This document shows, piece by piece, positions 48,507 to 55,679 of a stretch of 64,000 nucleotides of DNA. The DNA comes from Azophilus sp965221465 (GTDB taxonomy: Bacteria > Pseudomonadota > Gammaproteobacteria > Pseudomonadales > Azotimanducaceae): assembly GCA_965221465.1 (NCBI GenBank), contig OZ244892.1, positions 558,001 through 622,000 of the forward strand, read 5' to 3'. The notes beneath the pieces are model-generated. The model was not told the DNA's origin. It did no database searches and saw nothing but the letters and a program-made list of their open reading frames with translations. The position numbers and the translations under genes were made by a program. Position 1 is the stretch's first letter; the number at the start of each line of letters is the position of its first letter.

Positions 48507-49412
48507 ATGGCCCGCGTTTTCTCCATTTCTGATCTCCACGTGGATTTTTCCGAGAACATGGAACACATGTTGTCGCTTTCCAGTGAGGAGTACAGAAATG
48601 ATGCGCTGCTGATCGCTGGCGATGTCTGCGATGGTATGAACAAGCTGGTGCGACTGCTCAGCAGTATGCAGCAGAAGTTTCGGCAGGTTGCCTTCGTGCC
48701 CGGCAACCACGAGCTATGGGTGCGAGAAGGTGATGCCGAAGATTCATTGGAAAAGTTTTCCAGAATTCTTGCGTTGTGTGATCAACTAGGGGTGCACACC
48801 GAACCTTTCAGGGTTGGTCAGTCCAATGGATCTGTCTGGGTTGTACCGCTTTTTTCCTGGTATCGGACGGCAGAGACAGATGAGCACTCGCTTCTCATTG
48901 CCAAAGAGGGCGAGGATTGGGAAAAAAGCCTATGGATGGACAAATACCATTGCAGGTGGTCTGAACACATGAAGGTGGATTCCGGTCGTATTGCAGACCA
49001 TTTTCTCACTTTGAATCGGGATAACATTGATCGGCAGTACGATGCACCCATCATCACCTTTAGTCACTTTCTACCGCGTAAAGAGCTGATTTTTGATCAG
49101 CCCATCGTAGCTTCGCGATTCTGTGAACCGGGTTCAGTGATACCCAGGCACCCACGCGACCCTACACCATATTTTAACTTCACCCGCGTCGCGGGCTGTG
49201 GAAAACTCGATAGCCAGATCCGTCAGTTGGGTGCGGCAGTACATGTGTACGGCCATCAGCACCAGCAGCGTAATAGGGAAATTGCCGGTATCACTTACGT
49301 TTCAAACTGCCTGGGCTATGCCAGAGAACGAGTTCGGCTTGGCGGCAGCGTTCTTCCCAAAATGTTGTGGCAAGATGGAGCATTTGTCCAGCCTGACGAT
49401 TCCATTAGATAA
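48507..49412 (+). CDS. Calcineurin-like metallophosphoesterase
   Basis: 301 residues from ATG 48507. The dimetal site motifs are all present: ISDLHVD, LIAGDVCDG, FVPGNHELW, ITFSHFLPR and VYGHQHQQ. Family members hydrolyse phosphodiesters or phosphomonoesters. Ten bases after the transferase, it is the last gene of the unit. Its link with CAR is unclear; it might remove 3'-phosphoadenosine-type by-products of phosphopantetheinylation or serve another phosphate ester (inference). No signal peptide is seen. Confidence 0.9.
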   Translation: MARVFSISDLHVDFSENMEHMLSLSSEEYRNDALLIAGDVCDGMNKLVRLLSSMQQKFRQVAFVPGNHELWVREGDAEDSLEKFSRILALCDQLGVHTEPFRVGQSNGSVWVVPLFSWYRTAETDEHSLLIAKEGEDWEKSLWMDKYHCRWSEHMKVDSGRIADHFLTLNRDNIDRQYDAPIITFSHFLPRKELIFDQPIVASRFCEPGSVIPRHPRDPTPYFNFTRVAGCGKLDSQIRQLGAAVHVYGHQHQQRNREIAGITYVSNCLGYARERVRLGGSVLPKMLWQDGAFVQPDDSIR

Positions 49413-49524
49413 TAGATAAGATGTGCACTTACGAGATGAAACTAGGCGAGTATAGATTCCACATTGCTATCTCCTATTGTTTATCTTCTGGCGCTATCGC
49501 CTAGTCTCGAACCAGTTTCCCGCT

Positions 49525-49852
49525 CCGTCAAGAACTCAACTTGCTCTTCCGTTTGCGGCAATATGGTGCCTCTCAAAGCCACATGTGCTGATGGAGCCAA
49601 CACGACGGCCGCTTTTTGTGGCCAGCACATTGGTCACCGCTGTTGTGCCCAGACCAACGCAAACCACAGCCTGCATGACGGTATTCAGAGGTTGGCCCAA
49701 GCGCCGTGCAACGTTTTCCAAGCCCTCCAAAACGCCCGCGCCAGTTTCTCCGGCTGCGTGTAAACCTTTGTTTTCCAAAAATTAGTGCCGTCACCCAAGA
49801 CCACATCGGTAAAGGTGCCGTCCACATCGACTCCGACTGCGTACTTCCCCAT
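49525..49852 (-). pseudogene. hyuA 5' fragment, pseudogene
   Basis: Begins GKYAVGVDVDGTFTDVVLGDG, where the nucleotide-binding GG has become DG. A one-base deletion near 49749 shifts frame; the second frame then reads VLEGLENVARRLGQPL and GLGTTAVTNVLATKSGRRVG as in hyuA. Homology ends at about codon 110. No functional product is expected. Confidence 0.9.
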
Positions 49853-49883
49853 GGTTCAGACACTTAAAGACTGATCGAGCGAA

Positions 49884-49912
49884 ATATTACGCATCAGAAG
49901 ATTTCTGTTCAA
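49884..49912 (-). promoter_or_regulatory. Duplicated hyuA promoter
   Basis: Minus strand TTGAAC (49912-49907), 17 bases, TAATAT (49889-49884), the counterpart of the hyuA promoter. It would drive only the broken gene copy, reading leftward toward the phosphoesterase, and could produce antisense RNA. Confidence 0.45.
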
Positions 49913-50127
49913 CGTTTTCCTTTTTTGGTGGATAACTACTCGTCCCGTACTCCTGATTTGGTGGGGTTCCCCGAGCGGAAGGTTCCACAATATCGGCAGC
50001 GTTGCCGTTGACGGCGATCTGAATGGCGGCGAGGGGGGTTGTAGCCCTGGAGGGCCTCGAAACCGAACCCTGCGTTGCCCATGCAAGCGCCGTCACTCGA
50101 AGTGTGCGCAGCACAGAACCGGCCTCC

Positions 50128-51165
50128 ATGGTTTCAATGAGGGCGAGTAGTTGCGCTTGTGTTATAAACGCGGTTCAATCACTAACAGCACTGAACCTAC
50201 ACGTGGACGAACTCTCGCTTAACATCATCTCTGAACTCGAGAAAGACCCTCTAGTCGGCATGCAGGCCATTGCAAATCGGCTTGGGGTTACCAAAAGCAA
50301 GGTCGCCACACGCCTCAAGCGCATCGAATCGCTAGACGCTGCACACGTCATAGGAAACACCAGCGCCACCGCGGGCGGCTATGCCGTTTACCAGGTCTTC
50401 GTGAAAGTGCGGGGCCGGCCTATAGCCGAAGTGGCTACAGAACTGAGCGCACTTGATGAAGTGATATTTATGTGTGGGCTTGTGGGTGAGCAAGACCTCT
50501 ATATTTCCGCGCGCGCGCATCAGTCTATGCCGCAAGATGCTCTGTTGGCTCTATTCTCCAGTTGCGAAGGCATCAGCAGCATTCGCATCGATACGGTCTT
50601 TGGTACCCTGGCCGCAAAGTACAGTCGCATTTCATTTGACCCGAATCGAAACACACTCTCTGTTGACGAGCGAGTGCGCCGACTCAAGAAAGACCTGGCC
50701 AAAATACCGCTAGATGATCTGGACTTGGCCATCATCGCAGAAATGCATGAACAGGGCCGTTGCAGCTTGCGCAGCATCGCTGGCGATCATGGCGTAACAG
50801 AGGGTACTGTGCGATACCGTATTCGAAACCTGAGGGAGCAGGATCTGCTGTCGATCGTTACAGCGATCGAACCATCCATTAAAGGCAGGAACATTTGGTC
50901 ATTGCTGGAAGTGGCAATCGAACCGAACGCTCTGAAAGAGTTCGCTGCCGAGTTCGAATCCGCTGAGTGGCTGGAGATCATCCAATATACCTCCGGCGCT
51001 ACCGCACTCACCTGTATGCTTTTGACACAAGGGCAGATCGAGTTGAGTTCCGCTGTTTTTGCTATCCGCAGTCAACCAGCAGTACTCGAGGTGCGACCTT
51101 CGCTGCTTGCCGATATCTACAAAATCGACACAAGATGGCGGGTGCCTCCGGCAAAGGATTACTAG
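50128..51165 (+). CDS. Tandem Lrp/AsnC-type regulator (two HTH-RAM units in one chain)
   Basis: About 345 residues from ATG 50128 (ATG 50137 is possible; further upstream codons are not conserved). The first HTH is LNIISELEKDPLVGMQAIANRLGVTKSKVATRLKRIE (about 28-65), followed by a RAM-like beta-alpha domain (VFMCGLVGEQDLYI-type core). The second HTH is DLAIIAEMHEQGRCSLRSIAGDHGVTEGTVRYRIRNL (about 190-225), followed by a second RAM-like domain. Ordinary Lrp/AsnC proteins are about 150-160 residues with one unit. It probably senses a pathway metabolite and controls the neighbouring catabolic genes. Siroheme decarboxylase (NirDL) has a similar double layout but no heme genes are nearby. Confidence 0.75.
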   Translation: MVSMRASSCACVINAVQSLTALNLHVDELSLNIISELEKDPLVGMQAIANRLGVTKSKVATRLKRIESLDAAHVIGNTSATAGGYAVYQVFVKVRGRPIAEVATELSALDEVIFMCGLVGEQDLYISARAHQSMPQDALLALFSSCEGISSIRIDTVFGTLAAKYSRISFDPNRNTLSVDERVRRLKKDLAKIPLDDLDLAIIAEMHEQGRCSLRSIAGDHGVTEGTVRYRIRNLREQDLLSIVTAIEPSIKGRNIWSLLEVAIEPNALKEFAAEFESAEWLEIIQYTSGATALTCMLLTQGQIELSSAVFAIRSQPAVLEVRPSLLADIYKIDTRWRVPPAKDY

Positions 51166-51280
51166 CCTGCATCCCTCGGCAACTTCCTGCTGCGGGTCAG
51201 GCGTAGCGCAAAATTGTTGGCTGGGGCTTGGTGAGGCCATAAACTGCATTTGGTTTCGCCCATAACCGGGGCACGCACCC

Positions 51281-52366
51281 ATGACCAACTTGATCACCAG
51301 CCTCGATGAGTTCGAGGCGGAGTACCGAAAGACCATTGGCCAGCAACTGGCGTTTCGACCGTCCAGGGAGGCCAGCCTGGACAACATCCGGCGCTACGGC
51401 GACGGCGCTGGAGACTACAACCCGCTGTATCGTGACCCAAAACACGCTGCGGCCAGCCGTTTCGGCACGGTCACCGCCCCGCCCACCTTCCTCTACGCGG
51501 TGAGTTTTGGTGTGGTGGCCGGGGAAACCGGCAACATCGACCGGGCGCGCGTGTCCACCCAATACCTGCCGGTCAACTACGCTGGTGTGGACATCGAGTT
51601 CGTGCGGCCGGTCTGGCTGGGCGACCGGGTGACGGCCACGGAAGTGGTCGGTGAGACCCTGCGCAAGTCCTCCAAGCGCATTGGCGCCATCCAATTCAAC
51701 ACGGGGCTGGTCACCTACACCAATCAACGCCAAGAGGTAGTGGCCAGGGTCAAGACCTTGATGGCACGTTTCGAGAACACGGGAAAGACGCTGCGCTACG
51801 AACGCCAATCCGCTCGCACCGGGAATGAAAAGCCCAATGTGCCAGCCGACCCATTGGTTTGGGAGCGCCAGCGCCGAGGGGCGGTGCCCCGCTATTGGGA
51901 GGACGTGGCGGAGGGCGAGGCGATCCCGGATCTGCCCAAGGGCACCTACACCGTCTCGGAACTCTTCCTGTTCACCCACGGCGTGATCGGTACCGGGCGC
52001 GCCAAGCGAGCCTACCTGGAAGCGGAGGGTTCCGCAGATTTGGGCGGCGGCGGGCGTTTCGACGAGGAGCACGCCACCAAGCGCCGCAGCATGCCCGGCC
52101 AGTTCGACTACGGGCCGCAGCGCGTCTGCTGGCTTGCCCAGGCGGTCACGGATTGGATGGGTGACGACGGCACGTTGTTGAAGCTCAACGCCTCGATTCG
52201 CCATCCCAACATCGTCGGTGACACCAACGTGGTTTCCGGGGCGGTGACGCGCAAGTGGGTCGATGGCGACGATCACCTCGTGGAGGTGCAGGTGCAAAAC
52301 CGCAACCAGGCGGGGTTGGCGACCGCATTGGGGACAGCGACCGTCAGGCTGCCGAGCGCGGGTTAG
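51281..52366 (+). CDS. Double-hotdog MaoC/FAS1-type dehydratase
   Basis: 361 residues. The N-terminal hotdog (about 10-155) has YGDGAGDYNPLYRDPKHAAASRFG then APPTFLYA, the MaoC_dehydrat_N active-site pattern with Asp and nearby catalytic context. The C-terminal hotdog (about 195-355) has YTVSELFLFTHGVIGTG and a final strand TALGTATVRL. Such proteins hydrate enoyl-CoA or dehydrate 3-hydroxyacyl-CoA. With the acyl-CoA dehydrogenases in this window it could form part of beta-oxidation of the substrate side chain. High GC, unlike the preceding gene, suggests a different source. Confidence 0.85.
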   Translation: MTNLITSLDEFEAEYRKTIGQQLAFRPSREASLDNIRRYGDGAGDYNPLYRDPKHAAASRFGTVTAPPTFLYAVSFGVVAGETGNIDRARVSTQYLPVNYAGVDIEFVRPVWLGDRVTATEVVGETLRKSSKRIGAIQFNTGLVTYTNQRQEVVARVKTLMARFENTGKTLRYERQSARTGNEKPNVPADPLVWERQRRGAVPRYWEDVAEGEAIPDLPKGTYTVSELFLFTHGVIGTGRAKRAYLEAEGSADLGGGGRFDEEHATKRRSMPGQFDYGPQRVCWLAQAVTDWMGDDGTLLKLNASIRHPNIVGDTNVVSGAVTRKWVDGDDHLVEVQVQNRNQAGLATALGTATVRLPSAG

Positions 52367-52583
52367 AAACCGTCCGGCGGCAACGCGCCGTTGGGCGGAA
52401 CTTCTTTGCAATAACTTCTGTCGATTGCAGCAATTCCTGTTTGATCTCCGCAAGTCGGGTATCAACAATGCCAGCCAGCCGATCTGAGCGCGGATCGTGC
52501 CGCTGCGCTGGATGCATGGGGCTCTTCAAGTGTGACGACATTGTGGAATGGGCCACTGAGTCATCTTGCTGGTGCCGCAGAGA

Positions 52584-52880
52584 TTACGCTTTAGCGATCA
52601 GCCTGCAAAAGATGACCTCCGGCTCCTTCTCGAACAGGCCTTCGAACATCTCCGCGTTCTTCCGGGTATGTTCAGAGTCGATGTGAAAATCCATAGCCGC
52701 CTGATCAGGGAACGTTTCAACATTGTAGAAGCAAGTCGGGTCATCGAGACTCTGCCGCATCTCCCATCGGACGCCGGGTTCAGCCACACGCACACGGCTT
52801 GCGGCTACCTCTGCCGCCGCGATGGCCTCTTCTACCTTGTCTGCCTTAATCTTCAGCAGGCCAACAATGTACTGTTCCAT
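52584..52880 (-). CDS. ABM-type (antibiotic biosynthesis monooxygenase-like) small protein
   Basis: 98 residues from ATG 52880; the upstream extension is not conserved. The dimeric alpha+beta-barrel pattern is visible: YIVGLLKIKADKVEEAIAAAE, then EPGVRWEMRQSLDDPTCFYNVETFPDQAAMDFHIDSEH, the fingerprint of ABM quinol-monooxygenase-like proteins. Members oxygenate quinols without metals or act as isomerases. It is divergent from the MDR gene across a region with a duplicated 33-bp motif. The 217 bases between its end and the hydratase hold nothing recognised. Confidence 0.85.
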   Translation of the reverse strand: MEQYIVGLLKIKADKVEEAIAAAEVAASRVRVAEPGVRWEMRQSLDDPTCFYNVETFPDQAAMDFHIDSEHTRKNAEMFEGLFEKEPEVIFCRLIAKA

Positions 52881-52964
52881 AGTGAATCCTGATCGTAATG
52901 GGTTCGTAAACGTCAAGCCTACACCAAGCATGGGTTTGCTTCCTTCATGTTGCCGCGCACCGGC

Positions 52965-52997
52965 ACCTTTGTCCGTAGTCTGGTGTGGTTTGCACAG
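52965..52997 (+). repeat. 33-bp direct repeat, copy A
   Basis: Begins ACCTTTGTCC and ends GTGGTTTGCACAG; 29 of 33 positions match copy B at 53171-53203. It lies 85 bases upstream of the ABM start. It is a candidate operator. Confidence 0.75.
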
Positions 52998-53170
52998 CCG
53001 AATTTCTAATGTAGATCTCGAGGATGTGCGTGAAGTTTGAATGCCAACTCTAATCCACAGTTCAAGGAGGCAACTCGAAGTACTCTTTCCGGGTGGGTGA
53101 GGGCCTGTGCTGCAAAAGGTCCGGGCACAGGTTCTGTTGGGGATTGTTTACTTTTTACATTTGCGAGCCA

Positions 53171-53203
53171 ACCTTTGTGCCTATTCTGGTGGGGTTTGCA
53201 CAG
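53171..53203 (+). repeat. 33-bp direct repeat, copy B
   Basis: Begins ACCTTTGTGC and ends GGGGTTTGCACAG. It lies 43 bases upstream of the MDR start, in the same orientation as copy A and 206 bases from it. Confidence 0.75.
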
Positions 53204-53246
53204 GTCAGTTGGTTGTAGAAGGATAATTGATGAGTGGGAGGCAAAC

Positions 53247-54239
53247 ATGTCCAGCAATCAGATGAGGGCGGTGATCGCACAGGAGCTCGGCCCTGCCGAA
53301 AACTATGAACTTGTCAACGTAGATATCCCTCAGCCGGAAGCCAATGAAGTGCAAATTGCGACTCGAGTGGCTGGCATGGGCTACGTCGATGGGCTGGTTT
53401 CCCGAGGTCTGTACCAGGTCAAACCACCGATTCCATATTGCCCGGGCATGGAGGTCGCAGGGACCGTGAGCGCTGTTGGGGCTGACGTTCGAACGCTGAG
53501 CATCGGCGATCGTGTCTGTGCATCCGCGTTTGGCGGAGGTTTGGCGGATTACTTCATCGCACCCGAAGCCTCCGTCAACCAGGTGCCCGATGCACTCGAC
53601 ATACGAGCGGCGGCGGGATTCGTCGGCAACTACCTGACCGCGTGGCACGGTTTGCTCGATCGAGGTTTTCTAAAATCCGGCGAGACGGTATTGGTTCTTG
53701 GCGCCGCCGGAGGTGTCGGTATTGCCGCAATACAGGTTGCCAAAATGGTTGGTGCACACGTCATTGCAGCTGCGTCAACGCAGGAAAAGCGGGACTATTC
53801 GGCGGATCACGGTGCCGATGAAACACTGGATTACACTCAGGATGACTGGCGGCAGGCATTGAAAGAGATGACCGGTGGTAGGGGCGTCGACGTGGTTTTC
53901 GATCCGGTTGCTGGACCTTATATGGATCCTGCTTTCCGCTCACTTGCCTGGCGAGGCCGACATCTTGTTGTTGGCTTTGTGGGTGGCGACATTCCTTCGT
54001 TAAAGGTCAGTCTTTCGATCATGAAGGGAGCAGCACTGATCGGAGTCGATTCTCGTCAATTCCATGAGAATGAGCATTCAGAAGTGATGGAGATCCGTAA
54101 AGAACTGTTTGCGGCTGTGGATAGTGGCCGACTGGTGCCACCTATTGGCGCTACCTTTCCATTCGAGGACTACCGTGATGCAATGAACCTCGCCGCGTCA
54201 CGCGATGGCCTGGGCAAGACGATCGTGCTGGTTTCCTAG
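53247..54239 (+). CDS. MDR-family NADPH:quinone reductase-like oxidoreductase
   Basis: 330 residues from ATG 53247 after GGGAGG; the longer open frame reaches into the control region. GroES-like N-terminus (PYCPGMEVAGTVSAVGADV), then the nucleotide-binding fold VLVLGAAGGVGIAAIQVAKMVGAHV and RGVDVVFDPVAG. The cysteines and His that bind zinc in alcohol dehydrogenases are missing, so it belongs to the zinc-free quinone/enone reductase branch. It likely reduces an enone or quinone intermediate. The aldo/keto reductase follows 55 bases later. Confidence 0.93.
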   Translation: MSSNQMRAVIAQELGPAENYELVNVDIPQPEANEVQIATRVAGMGYVDGLVSRGLYQVKPPIPYCPGMEVAGTVSAVGADVRTLSIGDRVCASAFGGGLADYFIAPEASVNQVPDALDIRAAAGFVGNYLTAWHGLLDRGFLKSGETVLVLGAAGGVGIAAIQVAKMVGAHVIAAASTQEKRDYSADHGADETLDYTQDDWRQALKEMTGGRGVDVVFDPVAGPYMDPAFRSLAWRGRHLVVGFVGGDIPSLKVSLSIMKGAALIGVDSRQFHENEHSEVMEIRKELFAAVDSGRLVPPIGATFPFEDYRDAMNLAASRDGLGKTIVLVS

Positions 54240-54294
54240 CAAATTGCCCCAGAACACATTGTGAATGAGTAGAAAACCAATGAAGGGAACGAAC

Positions 54295-55368
54295 ATGCGC
54301 TACAAGTTGTTGGGTAAGAGCGGCCTCAGGGTTTCTGAAGTTTGTCTTGGCGCGATGATGCTGGGTGTCGAGTCCGACGCCTCTGCGGGCCCTGAAGAAA
54401 GCCGAAAAATTCTCGAGAAGTTCGTCGAATTGGGCGGCAACTACTTCGATACGTCCAATGAAGTCTATCAAGGCGGAATGAGCGAGCGGGTTCTGGGTGA
54501 ATTCGTTGCCAGCGACCGAGGTCGCTATGTTGTAACCACCAAGTTCACGAACACAATCCCGAGCGCGCTCAACCCGGAGGTCAAGGACCACCCCAATGCA
54601 GGGGGCAACCACAAGAAAAGCATGGTGCAGTCCGTGGAAAACAGCCTGCAGCGGTTGAACACCGATTACATCGACTTGCTGTGGATCCACTTTTGGGAAT
54701 ACTCCACCGACATCGAAGACGTCATGCGGAATGTCAACGACCTGGTGCAGCAGGGCAAGGTACTTCACTTCGGCCTTTGCAACACGCCTGCCTGGGTGGT
54801 GGCCCGCGGGCAAACCGTCTCTGAGCTGCGCGGTTGGGAGCCGATATCGGCGTTGCAATACCAGTACAACCTGCTTTCCCGCGACCTGGATCACGAGATC
54901 CTTCCCTGCGCAAGGTCACTCGGTATCACGATGAATGCCTACTCCGCACTCGGCGGCGGTTTTTTGACGGGCAAGTACACTCGCAGCGGTCTCGATGGGA
55001 AGAAACGCTTCGACAATCCGTATTGGAGTGAAATCGTGCAGCATGGGGAGAGGGACTACGCCATTGCCAGAAAAGTGGATGCAATCGCCGACAAGCTGGG
55101 CGTCAGTTCCACGGCGGTGGCACTGGCCTGGGTGCAGGGCCATGACGTGTTGCCGATCATTGGCGCGCGCACGGTGTCTCAGGTGGAAAGCAGCCTGGAG
55201 CACCTCGGATTCGTTCTGCCAGAGGAAGACATGCGGGCATTGGATGAACTCAGCGCGCCTGAGCGTTCATGGACCTACCATCTGCTGCACGCCGAAGATT
55301 CCCGAATTCGCCAGTTGGCAAGCTGTGGCATGCTGGACGAGATTGACAACCATCACTTCCCGGCGTAG
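54295..55368 (+). CDS. Aldo/keto reductase
   Basis: 357 residues from ATG 54295, chosen because AKRs begin with RYKLLGKSGLRVSEVCLGAM and AGGGAACGAAC lies just before it. ATGs at 54265 and 54280 would add residues. The catalytic tetrad is present: Asp and Tyr in FDTSNEVYQGG, Lys in VVTTKF, His in LLWIHFWEY. NADPH-site residues lie in the C-terminal LPIIGARTVSQVE. It interconverts a carbonyl and an alcohol. Clustered with the MDR gene and a second AKR. Confidence 0.93.
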   Translation: MRYKLLGKSGLRVSEVCLGAMMLGVESDASAGPEESRKILEKFVELGGNYFDTSNEVYQGGMSERVLGEFVASDRGRYVVTTKFTNTIPSALNPEVKDHPNAGGNHKKSMVQSVENSLQRLNTDYIDLLWIHFWEYSTDIEDVMRNVNDLVQQGKVLHFGLCNTPAWVVARGQTVSELRGWEPISALQYQYNLLSRDLDHEILPCARSLGITMNAYSALGGGFLTGKYTRSGLDGKKRFDNPYWSEIVQHGERDYAIARKVDAIADKLGVSSTAVALAWVQGHDVLPIIGARTVSQVESSLEHLGFVLPEEDMRALDELSAPERSWTYHLLHAEDSRIRQLASCGMLDEIDNHHFPA

Positions 55369-55679
55369 CTGCCTGCCCCATCGCACCAGGGAGTTTCACG
55401 AATCCTTGCAACAGGCCATCAAGGCGGACTAAAGCAGCGCATCCTGGCTGACAACGGAAGAACCGGTCTGCTCGAAGACTTGACGGCAGTGGACTGCACC
55501 AGGGCCTGCGCCAGTCCATTCGGAACCTCCTTGCTGGCTGATATGGGCGCCAACTTCTTTTTGCCGATTTCTAGTGAGATTGTCTGTTTGCAGGGCGTAC
55601 CCTGACCCGGGATTCGATTGAAGTGGGGAGTTGCGATCAAACTTCAATCGATCAATGTATCCAAGTAGAGGTAATTGTC
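55369..55679. other. Intergenic region upstream of the second TonB receptor
   Basis: 311 bases with no gene motif on either strand. A ribosome site (GAGGTAAT) at the right end serves the receptor. No promoter hexamers with good spacing were found. Confidence 0.4.

Larger units (their letters stand above)
49525..49925. repeat. hyuA 5'-end direct repeat, right copy
   Basis: Right-hand partner of 38309-38708, same orientation, 11.2 kb apart. It includes about 70 bases upstream of the start codon. Boundaries are approximate. Confidence 0.85.
49413..50127. other. Intergenic region containing the broken hyuA copy
   Basis: 715 bases. The central part is the hyuA 5'-end duplication and its promoter relic. 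The flanking 110 bases on the left and 200 on the right hold no recognised gene; the right part has a G-rich tract near 50030 just before the Lrp-like gene. Confidence 0.5.
52881..53246. other. Divergent control region with repeated 33-bp motif
   Basis: 366 bases separating the ABM and MDR start codons. It contains two copies of a 33-bp element. No protein-like frame is present, although a frame open from 53037 runs into the MDR gene. Confidence 0.5.

Noticed and set aside
51197..52468. 423-codon minus-strand frame opposite the hotdog hydratase
   Set aside because: No motif and low-complexity composition; the sense strand is a clear double-hotdog protein.
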